64,000 bases of DNA from Paenibacillus anaericanus (GTDB lineage Bacteria > Bacillota > Bacilli > Paenibacillales > Paenibacillaceae): positions 235,665-299,664 of the forward strand of contig NZ_RZNY01000004.1 in the NCBI RefSeq assembly GCF_003994475.1. Reading direction: 5' to 3'. Under the pieces are notes generated by a model. That model ran no database searches. It was not told the origin of the DNA and saw nothing but the letters and a program-made list of their open reading frames with translations. The translations under genes and the position numbers were made by a program. How positions within the stretch are numbered: position 1 is the first letter of the stretch; each line of letters opens with the position of its first letter. Of this stretch, positions 33,454-43,303 are shown piece after piece.

Positions 33454-34884
33454 ATGATGAAAGTAATTCGTAATGATAAAAGACCCATCTGGCAGCAATT
33501 GCTTGATCAAGCTATTCATAATATTACTAGTGGAATCTGGGCGCCAGGAGAGTTGCTGATTCCTACCCGTGAACTTGCTCACATGGTAGGTGTCTCTCGC
33601 TCAACTATACAGATCGTCTATGAGGAATTGCTAAGTCGAGGTTATACAGTTACATCTCGCCGAGGAGGAACGCGAGTTAGTAATTGGAGGCAAGTCACGG
33701 AGTCAACGAAGGAAATCATAACAGATGGCCCCCTCCCCCCCTCACTTCCATTGTTAAACTCGGCTGTCGATCAATTACATGATTGGTTCAGAGGCAAAGA
33801 ACAACGTGAGGTCGATATTGATTTTAGTCCCCATGAACCTTATTTGGATGGACAATTTCAAAAGAACTGGCGACAATCGCTTCTCCACGCATCCGCTGAA
33901 ATGGATTTATCAAGCTGGGCTTACGGTAATCCCTATGGTTTCACACCATTACGTGAGGAAATTCAGCGTTATTTATCACTTGAACGAGGCATCCATATCC
34001 AAACCAATCAGATTTTATTGACCTCGGGAGCTCAGCATAGTATCGACTTAATCGCACAAGCACTTTTAGCTGATGGGAACACTGTCTCTGTAGAAGATCC
34101 CGGTTTTCCATCTGCCTGGATGGCGATGAAATACCGGCGTATGAATGTGGTGCCCGTTCCCGTTGATGAGTATGGTCTAGTGGTTGAGCATATTCACCCA
34201 CAATCCAAACTGATCTTTGCGACCCCTTCGCACCAGTGCGCGGTCGGAGTCGTTATGTCGGAGCCACGTAGGCAACAATTGCTACATAAGGCCGCTCAAG
34301 AAAAATTTTGGATCATTGAGGACGATTATGACAGTGAATTTCGCTATCGTGGGGAGCCGCTTCCAACACTGTTTAGTCAGGCATCTAATAATACTTTGTA
34401 CCTCATGAGTTTTTCTAAAATGATTGCTCCAGGCATTCGCATTTCGGCTATCGTTGGATCCGTCGAGTCCATTGCTCAACTAGCGAAGGTGCAGGAACTC
34501 ACTTACCGTCATCTTCCGATTATGGATCAGCTAACACTAACCCACTTCATTAAGAATGGGCATTTTATGCGACATATGAGAAGAGTCAGAAATGTGTACC
34601 GACGCAGGCACGAAGCCATGACAAAGGCTATTATGGCTAGCGGTTTAGGAGAACGTTTCACACTAAGTGGAGTAGAAACGGGATTGCATATGTTACTTGA
34701 AGCTGAAGAGTCATACGACGAAGAAAATGTGACAAAATTAGCCCTACAACAGGGAATACGTATATACCCTCTTGGACCTTATTGCTTGGAAAGTAAAAGA
34801 AAGGGATGGGTGTTGGGGTTTGCAAAGGTAGATGAAACATCGATTGAGCAAGGGATTTATCGTCTTGCGGAGTTGATCTTATAG
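33454..34884 (+). CDS. MocR-family regulator (GntR HTH fused to aminotransferase domain)
   Basis: A 476-residue fusion. The GntR winged helix is at about 5-75 ('RPIWQQLLDQAIHNITSGIWAPGELLIPTRELAHMVGVSRSTIQIVYEELLSRGY'), then a type I aminotransferase fold with 'AYGNPYGFTPLREEIQRYL', 'LTSGAQHSIDLIAQALL', 'VEDPGFPSAW', 'IIEDDYDSEFRY' (Asp for PLP ring) and 'YLMSFSKMIAPGIRI', whose Lys binds PLP. The frame extends to 33364, but ATG 33454 has TTGGAGG eight bases upstream. Such proteins sense PLP or a derived amine and control a divergent gene, here the PNPOx-like flavoprotein. Confidence 0.92.
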   Translation: MMKVIRNDKRPIWQQLLDQAIHNITSGIWAPGELLIPTRELAHMVGVSRSTIQIVYEELLSRGYTVTSRRGGTRVSNWRQVTESTKEIITDGPLPPSLPLLNSAVDQLHDWFRGKEQREVDIDFSPHEPYLDGQFQKNWRQSLLHASAEMDLSSWAYGNPYGFTPLREEIQRYLSLERGIHIQTNQILLTSGAQHSIDLIAQALLADGNTVSVEDPGFPSAWMAMKYRRMNVVPVPVDEYGLVVEHIHPQSKLIFATPSHQCAVGVVMSEPRRQQLLHKAAQEKFWIIEDDYDSEFRYRGEPLPTLFSQASNNTLYLMSFSKMIAPGIRISAIVGSVESIAQLAKVQELTYRHLPIMDQLTLTHFIKNGHFMRHMRRVRNVYRRRHEAMTKAIMASGLGERFTLSGVETGLHMLLEAEESYDEENVTKLALQQGIRIYPLGPYCLESKRKGWVLGFAKVDETSIEQGIYRLAELIL

Positions 34885-34954
34885 CTCTGATCTTCACAAG
34901 CTAATTTTGATACGGCACTACACTCTTTTGTCCAAAAATTTATACATCATTTAT

Positions 34955-34983
34955 GAAAAAAGGCACCTTATTAAGAGGTGCCC
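34955..34983 (-). terminator. Terminator after the GH19 gene
   Basis: On the minus strand GGCACCT-CTTAATA-AGGTGCC is followed by TTTTTTCAT; 85 bases beyond the chitinase-like stop codon. Confidence 0.8.
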
Positions 34984-35067
34984 TGATTCCATTAATAATG
35001 GTTATACAGCGAAACATAGTTTAGTAAATCCTCAATCAATACCGTTTATTTTTCTCGGCGTACAGCT

Positions 35068-36312
35068 TTAAAATGGACTCATACCTAAAGTATTTACTTT
35101 CTCTCCTTCAATCGAAATTCCCATTTGAGTTGTAATTTCACGATAAAAACCAACGCGGCGACCGATACGACGGTCGGTTTCGTCTAAGTTGCCTTCAAGA
35201 TTGCCGTTAATGATCATAATAGTAATACCAAAGCCCGGCTGTGTTAATCCTTTAGAAAAATCCGATTCTGAAGGTGTCCAGTTGCCAACCATCACATCGT
35301 GAGCGGAAGGCTTCGGAGGTTGTGGTGTCATCCAGAACAGGATCGCCGTCATAAAGCCTAACTTGCCGTCATTAACAATAATCTCAGGCTGCTGAAGCAG
35401 CTTATCTTTGGTGCCATAAATAATTCCACTAATCAACCCGTAATTGTAGTTCCAACTTAGCTGTATCGGTCCACGTCCATGATAGGATTTGCCCGCAACT
35501 GGCGGAAAGTTGTCATTTGCTTCAACGTAATTGACCGTAGTGATGTTGATATAAGATATTTCCTCATTCCAATACAACCCCCATGCAAACGGGCCACTAG
35601 GAGATGTTGGCATACCTCCGCCCGTTTCATGAGAAATATTGGCAAGAAAAGCTGCCAACTCATGCTTTCGTTTCAAATCAGAGCCTTCTTTAATAAAAGA
35701 ACCAAAATCGACCGTTTTCGATAGAATCGGGCTCTTTACTTTTTTAAAATTAGCATTTTGGTAGATGAGCGTTTCCGTCTTTGTTCCTTTATCTAATCGA
35801 AATACGCGACTGTTGTTAGAATCGTCCTGTCTGTACTCCACCTTATATTTGATATTAGCTACATCCTTAACGGCAGCAATCAAGTTATTATAGGAATAAT
35901 AGTCGGTTTGCTCTGCATTGTAATTTGGTTGATCAGCGGCAAATTTATGCCATTCCGACGTGCCAATGCGGTAAGGGAACAATTGATCATATTCCTCTTG
36001 TGGCAGTGCATTTTGTACGGCGGCAACGGCATTATCAGGTGAAAATTGTGGATCTAATGTACCCCATAAGGATGTGACCTGGGAATCGGTAAGAACGCGA
36101 CTTTGACCAACAATTAATTCATCTAAATCTTCAGATTTCATTTCACTTTTCCCTCCAGTTTTCACTTCAGATAAGGTGGTTAATGGAACTTGCGGCTTCA
36201 TTTTCACAGAATCAGTCAAAAAATATGAACCTAAATATGTAAACACTAACAAGACAGACAGTGCAATGGCGCTAATTAAAATAAACCTATTGTTTGTCAT
36301 CTTCGTTTTCAT
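35068..36312 (-). CDS. Membrane-anchored GH19 chitinase-like protein
   Basis: A 414-residue protein with an N-terminal span (about 10-32) acting as signal anchor, a linker, and a GH19 catalytic domain from about residue 215: 'KHELAAFLANISHETGGGMP' (catalytic Glu of HET), 'YHGRGPIQLSWNYNYGLISG' (the RGPIQL-NYNYG family signature), and 'GFMTAILFWMTPQPPKPSAHDVM'. The second catalytic Glu of GH19 was not located with certainty. ATG 36312 is six bases after GGAGG; ATG 36318 abuts it. GH19 enzymes cut chitin or peptidoglycan-like polymers; no carbohydrate-binding module is seen. The N-terminal 180 residues include 'FSPDNAVAAVQNALPQEEYDQLFPYRIGTSEW', possibly a substrate or wall domain. Confidence 0.86.
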   Translation of the reverse strand: MKTKMTNNRFILISAIALSVLLVFTYLGSYFLTDSVKMKPQVPLTTLSEVKTGGKSEMKSEDLDELIVGQSRVLTDSQVTSLWGTLDPQFSPDNAVAAVQNALPQEEYDQLFPYRIGTSEWHKFAADQPNYNAEQTDYYSYNNLIAAVKDVANIKYKVEYRQDDSNNSRVFRLDKGTKTETLIYQNANFKKVKSPILSKTVDFGSFIKEGSDLKRKHELAAFLANISHETGGGMPTSPSGPFAWGLYWNEEISYINITTVNYVEANDNFPPVAGKSYHGRGPIQLSWNYNYGLISGIIYGTKDKLLQQPEIIVNDGKLGFMTAILFWMTPQPPKPSAHDVMVGNWTPSESDFSKGLTQPGFGITIMIINGNLEGNLDETDRRIGRRVGFYREITTQMGISIEGEKVNTLGMSPF

Positions 36313-36542
36313 GTTCATCCTCCAATTCTGGAAATGTTACCATAATCCCAATTATAGTCAGCATTAAAATTGTTATATATATGAGTAATCAACTATTATT
36401 GATAGAAAAAAACTTATTTTTAGATTACTACTTCATGACCCGCTTATCTGTTCTTATGAAGAAATGACGAGAGCGCTCATTTGTTTTGCCATTAGGGGCG
36501 GAATATAACTATATAAGAAAACTGTATGTTATAATCGAATGC

Positions 36543-36576
36543 AAAAAAACTGGCGACTGTTGAACACAGGCACCAG
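36543..36576 (-). terminator. Terminator after the SLH gene
   Basis: On the minus strand CTGGTGCCTGTGTTCAACAGTCGCCAG (paired apart from two mismatches) is followed by seven T residues; eight bases beyond the stop codon. Confidence 0.8.
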
Positions 36577-36583
36577 CAATTTT

Positions 36584-39500
36584 TCACATATATCCAAGCT
36601 TGATGAGCAGACGGCTCAGCATAAGTGCCATTTCAGCACGGGTTGTGGTTTGATGCGGTTTGAAATTTCCGGCATGGTCGCCTTTGATGATGCCGTATGC
36701 AAGCATTTGCTGCACTGCCTCAGCAGCCCATTTCGACACTTCACTCGAATCATTCAGCAGCGTCGAACCGTTTTCCAGGGCATTGGAGGCGGAGACGCTA
36801 TCGTATGCGATCGCTCTCGCAAGGATGACCGCCAGTTCTTCCCTTGTAACAAAATCATTCGGGCGGAAGCTTCCGTTCTTGTACCCGGTCACCAATCCGG
36901 CCGCTTCTGCGGAGGAAACCACCTTTTCGTACCATTGCCCGGCAATATCGGATATAGCTGCGGGCTGAGCCGCCTCGGGAATGTCTAGCGCCCTGACCAG
37001 CAGCGCTGCTGTCTCCGCTCGCGTTAAGCCGGCATTCGGATCGAAGATGCCCTCCCCTTTTCCTTCAAAGATGAGCAAGGAAGCAAGCTTCTCCGCTTCG
37101 TTTCTTGCCCAGTGTCCTTGCATATCGGCAAAAGATTTCCGGTTATCAATATTCACGTACAAGCCGTCGCTGCTGATGGGAAGCAGCGCATAGGCTTTCC
37201 CTCCGATATTTTCATATCGGACCGGAACATATTGCAGCTGTCGAACCTGCTCGTTCCATACCGCTACAAATGTATCTTCATCGTTAGTTGGAACTGCAAT
37301 GCGCCTTTTTACTTTGCTAGCTAATTGGTCAATGGCGATTTCAGCCCCGTCGCTAATGCTCATAACAATCTTAAACTGAACAGGGCCAGACAATAATTCT
37401 GCACCCCGGGATTTCAGCTCTGTCAATAAAGGAGCAGCAACCTCATTCTCTCCAGCATATATCGCAAAGTTGAGTTTATCTCCGTCTTTGCCTGCATATT
37501 GCTTATCTGCGGCAGCAGCCAGCTCGGAGACAGGCAACTTCATTGTGCCTCCGGCCGTTGACACTTGAATCACAAACGAAGGATTCAACCGGAGCAGCTT
37601 GTGTGCCGTTTCTCCGCTCAGCTCGAAGTATCCCGTTGCTGCATTCTTAACGACCTCAATCAATCCGGATTTCACTTCAGACTGTTTAAGTTTAATTCGT
37701 TCCTTCTTATTATTCTCGCCGATGAAAGAGATATAAAAATCCGATTGCGGCTGCTCAGGCTCTTTAGGATGATCGGGTTCCTTAGGTTGCGCAGGCCCCT
37801 CATCAATTCGATTATTCTTTAAAACAATCAATTGAAACTGGCGGCTGTCCGATTCCAACCCTTTCGTTACTGTAGCCGTTAGCGTAACCTTTTGGTCGCC
37901 GGCCCCATACGATGGCCGTGATACCGAACCGTTAGTGGGATTAATCAGCTCCGTTCGACTTGAAGCCCATGTAATGGCAGAGCCATTCGTTCCTGCAGCT
38001 GGGAGCGTCAGTCCATTGCGCACGTGCGTTTCGTCATCACCGGCTACGTATCCGATCGCAAGCAGCGCTATGTCTCGGTCTACTGCCTCTTCATCCATCA
38101 TATCGGCAGTGGTGATCGTTAAGTTATATAAGACGTTATATGTTGTCTGATTCGCATCAACCGCTGCTTCCAGCGTTACGGCTGAGTCGCCCGCCGAGTA
38201 AGCTGGCCGATGCACGGCTCCTGTTGTTGCATCAAGTAAGCTGTTGTCCGAAGACGTCCAGCGGATCGGACGGCCTGCAGCATCTACGCTCGGCAGCCCA
38301 ACATTCGATTTCACCGCATCCGCCGTCTCTCCTGTGACAAACACCGGCTTTGGAGCAGCATAGACGGTTAACTTGCCAGTGTCGGTTATGACCTCATAAT
38401 TGGACAAACGGTTCAACGGATCGAGAAGCTGTGCAGTAATATCATAAACACCTTCTGGGCTAACTTCTGTCGCCGTCGATTCATACTGTGCGGTAATGGA
38501 GTCGCCGGCAACAACACCTGTAAGATTACCGTCTAACTGCGGATTCGTCTTGCCGACCCATCTAGACGCCGAATCCGGTGCAACGCGTAGCTCTGCCTTC
38601 GTAACCGTCAGTTCGCCTTCCTTGATGACAACATGATAGTTACTCAGCTTGCCTCCCGGATCAGATAAGACCGGAACGATCGAATACAATCCCACTGGAC
38701 TTGATACGGCTGCTGCTGTCGAATAGGACACCAGAATAGCATCTCCATTAACAAGACCAGTGATCGAACCAGATAGAGATGGATTGCTTTGTCCATATGC
38801 CCGCGCTCGATCCGCAGTAGTGACGGTTAAGGCTCCTGGCGTTACGGTTAAAGTGCCTGGCGAATAAGTGATTGCGTACTTCGTTGATGTCAAACCGCTG
38901 GCTGTTAGGTTATAATTTCCAATTGGGCTGGATGCGTCAGCGGGAGTAGAATACACCGGTTGCCCAAGCGAGGAGGCCGTGTCCCATGCCATCAGTCCCC
39001 CATAGCTCATTGTGAAATTGCCATTAGACGTTCCATAGGGTCTAGTTGCATTGTTAGGCGTTACAGTGAGCGGGGCTTTGTTGACCGTTAGCGTCGTTGT
39101 CTGCTCCGCCGCAGGGTAAGGATATGAAGCTGCTATCGATACTTTAAGTTCATAGCTGCCCGCAGCTTGTCTAAGAGAATAGCTGCCTGAACCATACCCC
39201 GCTGAATTCGTCGTCAAGTATCCTATAGCGCTTCCGTCACTGTAGACATTAACTCTCTTTCCTGCAAGCGGCCCTTCCGGAGTTGTCAGTGTCACCGATA
39301 TATTTACAGATTGGCCATATGTACCGGTTATGGGAGCCACGGTTAGCGTAGTCGTATAATCCCTTGGAGAGTCACCAACATAAGTGGTAAAGCCCATGTC
39401 ATAATTGGACCAATTGGAAGCAGTATAAGCTCTTCCTCCTGCATATACGTCGGTAGCATAGAGCTTCCATGTCGTTTGTGGCGTTTCCCCGATGGAAGAC

Positions 39501-40666
39501 GTTAAGTGCATCGTATACTGTTGTCCTGCCTGCAACTGTGCCGGCTGATCGAACAAAACAGTCGTCCAGCCTCCTGGATTGGTAGGAATATTGCTGCTGC
39601 CAAAAGTCGCAGAAGCAAGCACCGATCCGGCTACGCTTTCTCCTGCATAGATACTGAGCGTAAACACAATTCCCGAGCTCCCGTAATCCGCCATGTACAA
39701 TTCAATTTGATTCAGATAGCCGGATTTACCCGCCGTAAAGCTTTGTGCAAGTCCGTTCGCCCGATATGAGCTCCCCGGATCCCCTGCTCCTGATGTTTGA
39801 TCCAGCGTATCGGCAGCCGCTACCGATGTAGCGACATTAGCATATTGCTCACCGTTAAAGTTGTAATCCTTTCTGTGCACATTTATTGTGTAAACAATAT
39901 TGTTGTCTGCATCACTAGGATCCGCCGTTACAACTTGAATAGGATTTAACCCCACAGTAAGCTCAATCTGCTCTGATTCCTCACCGCTAACTACAGACTC
40001 GCCATTTACTAAAGCTACTGCAGAGCTGCCTGCTAGAATAGGAGTGAACGCAATTGATGCTGTCTCTTTACCTACATTGACATCAAATATGGCTTGATCA
40101 GCATTAAATCCACCGATAATACTAGAACCACTAGGAATAATATTAGTCATCATTTGATCAGCCGGAAGCACTCTGCGCTTATATACCTCTATCTCGAAAA
40201 TACTAATTAATGTGGATGATTCAAATTGACTATTCTCTAGCTTAACGTAGCGAGCAGTTGTTGCAGAAAATTTATGTATATTTAACCCGATTGACGCATT
40301 GCTTATCGTGGCAACAGTTTCCCAGTCTGTCATATCGGATGAAACTTGCAACGTGTAGTCCTTTCCGTAAGTACCTTCCCAATTAATTGAAATTTCATTA
40401 AATTCATATATGTCAGCAAGGTCAATCGTTACAGTTCCCTTATCATCGGCATCCGATTCCCACCGGGTATTGGCAAGGCCATCTGTAATATTACTTGCTA
40501 CTAGCGACGGTTCACTCCCTGAAATGCTTGAAACTTCAACCGTCTTTCCCAAAGCTAAATTAACATCGTATTCATTCTGTTGTGCAGCAATCATAGAAGT
40601 AGGTATCAAACTCAAAATCATAGCAATAATAACATTCAGTGCTATAATGCGTTTACTTATCTTCAA
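36584..40666 (-). CDS. Large surface protein with discoidin, Ig/MBG-like and three SLH domains
   Basis: A 1360-residue secreted protein anchored to the wall. Order: signal peptide 1-28; F5/8 type C discoidin (about 33-168, 'TRWESDADDKGTVTIDLADIYEF'); cadherin-like beta-sandwich (about 180-270); an unassigned beta domain (about 275-430) resembling carbohydrate-binding modules; an Ig-like domain (about 436-530); three MBG domains (about 532-770, each starting 'LTVTP', 'LTVTTADRARAYG', 'RVAPDSASRWVG'); two atrophied bacterial Ig domains (about 785-945, 'RWTSSDNS', 'TWASSRTEL'); a PKEP linker; an unknown domain; and three SLH domains at 1178-1360. The start is TTG 40666, eight bases from AAAGGGGG. 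GC is clearly higher than in the neighbours. It likely binds glycans at the cell surface. Confidence 0.93.
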   Translation of the reverse strand: MKISKRIIALNVIIAMILSLIPTSMIAAQQNEYDVNLALGKTVEVSSISGSEPSLVASNITDGLANTRWESDADDKGTVTIDLADIYEFNEISINWEGTYGKDYTLQVSSDMTDWETVATISNASIGLNIHKFSATTARYVKLENSQFESSTLISIFEIEVYKRRVLPADQMMTNIIPSGSSIIGGFNADQAIFDVNVGKETASIAFTPILAGSSAVALVNGESVVSGEESEQIELTVGLNPIQVVTADPSDADNNIVYTINVHRKDYNFNGEQYANVATSVAAADTLDQTSGAGDPGSSYRANGLAQSFTAGKSGYLNQIELYMADYGSSGIVFTLSIYAGESVAGSVLASATFGSSNIPTNPGGWTTVLFDQPAQLQAGQQYTMHLTSSIGETPQTTWKLYATDVYAGGRAYTASNWSNYDMGFTTYVGDSPRDYTTTLTVAPITGTYGQSVNISVTLTTPEGPLAGKRVNVYSDGSAIGYLTTNSAGYGSGSYSLRQAAGSYELKVSIAASYPYPAAEQTTTLTVNKAPLTVTPNNATRPYGTSNGNFTMSYGGLMAWDTASSLGQPVYSTPADASSPIGNYNLTASGLTSTKYAITYSPGTLTVTPGALTVTTADRARAYGQSNPSLSGSITGLVNGDAILVSYSTAAAVSSPVGLYSIVPVLSDPGGKLSNYHVVIKEGELTVTKAELRVAPDSASRWVGKTNPQLDGNLTGVVAGDSITAQYESTATEVSPEGVYDITAQLLDPLNRLSNYEVITDTGKLTVYAAPKPVFVTGETADAVKSNVGLPSVDAAGRPIRWTSSDNSLLDATTGAVHRPAYSAGDSAVTLEAAVDANQTTYNVLYNLTITTADMMDEEAVDRDIALLAIGYVAGDDETHVRNGLTLPAAGTNGSAITWASSRTELINPTNGSVSRPSYGAGDQKVTLTATVTKGLESDSRQFQLIVLKNNRIDEGPAQPKEPDHPKEPEQPQSDFYISFIGENNKKERIKLKQSEVKSGLIEVVKNAATGYFELSGETAHKLLRLNPSFVIQVSTAGGTMKLPVSELAAAADKQYAGKDGDKLNFAIYAGENEVAAPLLTELKSRGAELLSGPVQFKIVMSISDGAEIAIDQLASKVKRRIAVPTNDEDTFVAVWNEQVRQLQYVPVRYENIGGKAYALLPISSDGLYVNIDNRKSFADMQGHWARNEAEKLASLLIFEGKGEGIFDPNAGLTRAETAALLVRALDIPEAAQPAAISDIAGQWYEKVVSSAEAAGLVTGYKNGSFRPNDFVTREELAVILARAIAYDSVSASNALENGSTLLNDSSEVSKWAAEAVQQMLAYGIIKGDHAGNFKPHQTTTRAEMALMLSRLLIKLGYM

Positions 40667-40869
40667 AACTAGAACCCCCTTTAATAATTTTTACATAACA
40701 AATTGAGCACGATAAATTCCTAGCCTCTCCCAATCTTTTACTTTATCCTCATTAATCGACAAATGTATTAAAAGGAGTTTTCGATAATTAATTGATTTTA
40801 CAATAATATTCGCCTAATAAATAGTGATCGCTGTCATGAATTCTGTCATATTACAAATTGTATTATAAT

Positions 40870-40897
40870 GGAAAGACCATCCCTTTGTGGGATGGCC
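40870..40897 (-). terminator. Terminator after the AraC/GyrI-like gene
   Basis: GCCATCCC-ACAAA-GGGATGGTC on the minus strand is followed by TTTCC; 36 bases beyond the stop codon. Confidence 0.7.
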
Positions 40898-40932
40898 TGA
40901 CAAATCAGAACGACAGTAGTAATCACCGTTTA

Positions 40933-41805
40933 TTATTTTTTCAAAACCGGTATCCAAACCTCACTTCTGAAGGTTGGTGAAGATACATCCTTACTCTCAT
41001 TCCATAAAATCTCCGGGCCTATTGCTAACTCATAATTAGCGGTAGGGAACCATTCAGAATAGATGCGTCCCCAGACATTTTGCAATGTATCGGGAAATGG
41101 TCCAACAGCTTCGAATACAGCCCATGTTGCTGCAGGGACATCTAGTTTTGTTAAATGTTCGGGGCATTCCTTGGTTGTAGCCACACCAACATAATGGTCA
41201 AGCTCACCCTCTTCTTCCATTCTCCCCTCAGAAAAATTCAACGATGCTTGAATCAGTCCCTGAGGTTCGACATTCGAGAGCTTTTTGAGCTGGTAGATGT
41301 CGTCACTAGTTAAGCTTTTCCACATAGATACGATTTCCGGATTTACGCCATTAAATTGGATAGGCACCCTTCTCGTGATGCCTACGATATAGAATGGCTC
41401 TTTTTCAATGATACGATAATTCATTGCACTTCCCCCTTGAATGGTTAATTGAAAGGTCAAGCGCGGATAGGCTTTTAATGATGAGCCATGCAACTTTACC
41501 GAAGAGGGCGGAATACCGTGCAAGCCTTGAAAAGCTCTAGAAAACGCGTCTGCTGAGCTATATCCGTATTTCACCGCCACATCCATAACTCTCAATTCTC
41601 CGGTTTGAAGCTCAAATGCCGCAGATGTTAGGCGTCTCCGGCGAATGTATTCCGATAGCGTGATGCCTGCAAGGAATGAGAACATTCTAGAAAAATGATA
41701 TTCGGAACAACGAGCCAACCTCGCCGCTTCCTTCAGGTCTATATCTTCATCAAGATTCTCTTCAATGTATTGTAGAGCCCCGTTCAGATTGGCAAGCAAA
41801 TCCAT
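40933..41805 (-). CDS. AraC family regulator with GyrI-like effector domain
   Basis: A 290-residue regulator with an N-terminal double helix-turn-helix (about 5-105: '[45 protein letters not shown]', '[29 protein letters not shown]') and a C-terminal GyrI-like/SOUL-type small-molecule-binding domain (about 125-290: '[20 protein letters not shown]', '[43 protein letters not shown]'). GGGAGG precedes ATG 41805. This Rob/BmrR-like architecture usually senses hydrophobic drugs. It stands alone, with its own terminator. Confidence 0.9.
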   Translation of the reverse strand: MDLLANLNGALQYIEENLDEDIDLKEAARLARCSEYHFSRMFSFLAGITLSEYIRRRRLTSAAFELQTGELRVMDVAVKYGYSSADAFSRAFQGLHGIPPSSVKLHGSSLKAYPRLTFQLTIQGGSAMNYRIIEKEPFYIVGITRRVPIQFNGVNPEIVSMWKSLTSDDIYQLKKLSNVEPQGLIQASLNFSEGRMEEEGELDHYVGVATTKECPEHLTKLDVPAATWAVFEAVGPFPDTLQNVWGRIYSEWFPTANYELAIGPEILWNESKDVSSPTFRSEVWIPVLKK

Positions 41806-41957
41806 TCGAATGACCTCCCTTCACTAACAATATAGCAAGTTTCGTCGGTATCCATCCGACATCTCATGCACAGTTTTGCTGGGGTACCTAAGAGAAAATG
41901 CCACTACTATGGTACGGTTCTCCCCGTATAATCTTAACCTATCCAGCCTGTTAGCTT

Positions 41958-41987
41958 AATAAAGGGCTGCCACTCGAGAGCCCTCTT
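41958..41987 (-). terminator. Terminator after the lipoprotein gene
   Basis: AGGGCT-CTCGAGTGGC-AGCCCT on the minus strand followed by TTATTAAG; 35 bases beyond the stop. Confidence 0.7.
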
Positions 41988-42020
41988 CATAATGAACTAT
42001 TGCTCACCAAGGAACATAAT

Positions 42021-42689
42021 TTACTTTTCTGCGACACCTTGGAGAACGATTGTATCATCAAGGTACTCGACAGGTTGATCTTCATGCATTTGATATTCCA
42101 TCTCAGCTAATTGGGATTTGATTTCTTCTTCTGTTCTCTCGCTACCATAAGTAAAACGATCAAACTCAACGCTCGTTACCAACCATTGACCCTCAATCAG
42201 GTTCAGTATGTATTTCTTATTCGTCTTTGTGAACGGCTTATCTTGTACTTCTTTCATATGGCTCGTATAAATGAATACTTCGTTTTCCTGCTCACTATCA
42301 TATGGTTCTGAAAATTGAATCGTTTCTTTTTGACCATCCAGCCCTATTTTTTCTATCAACCTAAGCATATAATCCTTATGTTTATTCCATTCATCTTGAG
42401 GCATTCCCTTCAATTCTTTACTTGTGTAATTAACTCCGTCATAACCAAATATGACTCGCTTACTCTCAGCAACTAAATATGAATCACTAACAATTCCGTC
42501 CACTTGAAGAAAATATGTATCATAGTCTATTTTGAAGTAATAAAGATCGTATTCGCTAGTTTCAAGTTCCTTTATCTTTTCTACAATTTGCAGCTTCACT
42601 TTTCCATCTAACGATTGTCCACCACTACAAGCGACTAAAATTGACATAAGCAGTATGGCACCGCCAACCAGACATTTTTTTAAACTCAT
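42021..42689 (-). CDS. Hypothetical lipoprotein
   Basis: A 222-residue lipoprotein: MSLKKCLVGG, hydrophobic core, lipobox ILVACSGG with Cys at about residue 21. The mature part is charged and beta-rich ('YDLYYFKIDYDTYFLQVDGIVSDSYLVAES', 'KKYILNLIEGQWLVTSVEFDRF') and resembles Bacillales lipoproteins of unknown role. A short spacer separates it from the GNAT gene upstream (32 bases), so cotranscription is likely. Confidence 0.75.
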   Translation of the reverse strand: MSLKKCLVGGAILLMSILVACSGGQSLDGKVKLQIVEKIKELETSEYDLYYFKIDYDTYFLQVDGIVSDSYLVAESKRVIFGYDGVNYTSKELKGMPQDEWNKHKDYMLRLIEKIGLDGQKETIQFSEPYDSEQENEVFIYTSHMKEVQDKPFTKTNKKYILNLIEGQWLVTSVEFDRFTYGSERTEEEIKSQLAEMEYQMHEDQPVEYLDDTIVLQGVAEK

Positions 42690-42720
42690 TATGAATGAAT
42701 CATCCTTCCAACATAAGTTA

Positions 42721-43239
42721 CTACTTCAAAGTATATTCGAATCGATAGTATACAAAACTTACTTTTTGACCGTTCATTTCGAACTGTTTATCACTTCTAT
42801 CTAACCTTTTAAATCCATTCTTCTCCAATACCTTTTGTGAAGCTACATTATTTGTTGTTGTCTTCGCTTCAATCAGTTTAATTTCTTTATCAGAGATTGA
42901 TTCTAATAGTAATGTTAATGCTTTGCTAGCTATACCTTTTCCAGTATGTACTTGTCCAATCCTATAACCAAGGTGTCCTACTTTTCGAGATTCATCAATA
43001 TCGACTAAATTTATTCTTCCTATAATGGAATTATCTCTATCTTTAATTAAAAAGTAATAAGACACTCCTTGAAATTGTTCATCAAGTAAAGCTTCAAGTT
43101 TTTTATTAAAAATGTTAGGAGTATAATAGTCAGCTCCTCGAGTAGGTACCATTTCTTCGAAAAATGTTCTGTTTTCGAGTTCGAATTTTAACAAGTCTTC
43201 AGCATCTCTAATATGTAATTTTTCAATAAATATATCCAT
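42721..43239 (-). CDS. GNAT family N-acetyltransferase (RimJ/RimL-like)
   Basis: A 172-residue acetyltransferase of the RimJ/L branch. Marks are 'IEKLHIRDAEDLLKFELENRTFFEEMVPTRG', 'IIGRINLVDIDESRKVGHLGYRIG', the acetyl-CoA loop 'QVHTGKGIASKALTLLLES' and the 'EAKTTTNNVASQKVLEKNGFKRL' tail. The frame extends to 43284, but ATG 43239, after GGTGG, gives the family start. Members acetylate ribosomal protein N-termini, or antibiotics or other amines; target unknown. It lies between two hypothetical genes with small gaps. Confidence 0.85.
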   Translation of the reverse strand: MDIFIEKLHIRDAEDLLKFELENRTFFEEMVPTRGADYYTPNIFNKKLEALLDEQFQGVSYYFLIKDRDNSIIGRINLVDIDESRKVGHLGYRIGQVHTGKGIASKALTLLLESISDKEIKLIEAKTTTNNVASQKVLEKNGFKRLDRSDKQFEMNGQKVSFVYYRFEYTLK

Positions 43240-43303
43240 TTGTATTAACCACCATTCTATACTTACTGAATTAAAAGTTACCAAACAACTAGTATTATTA
43301 GTT

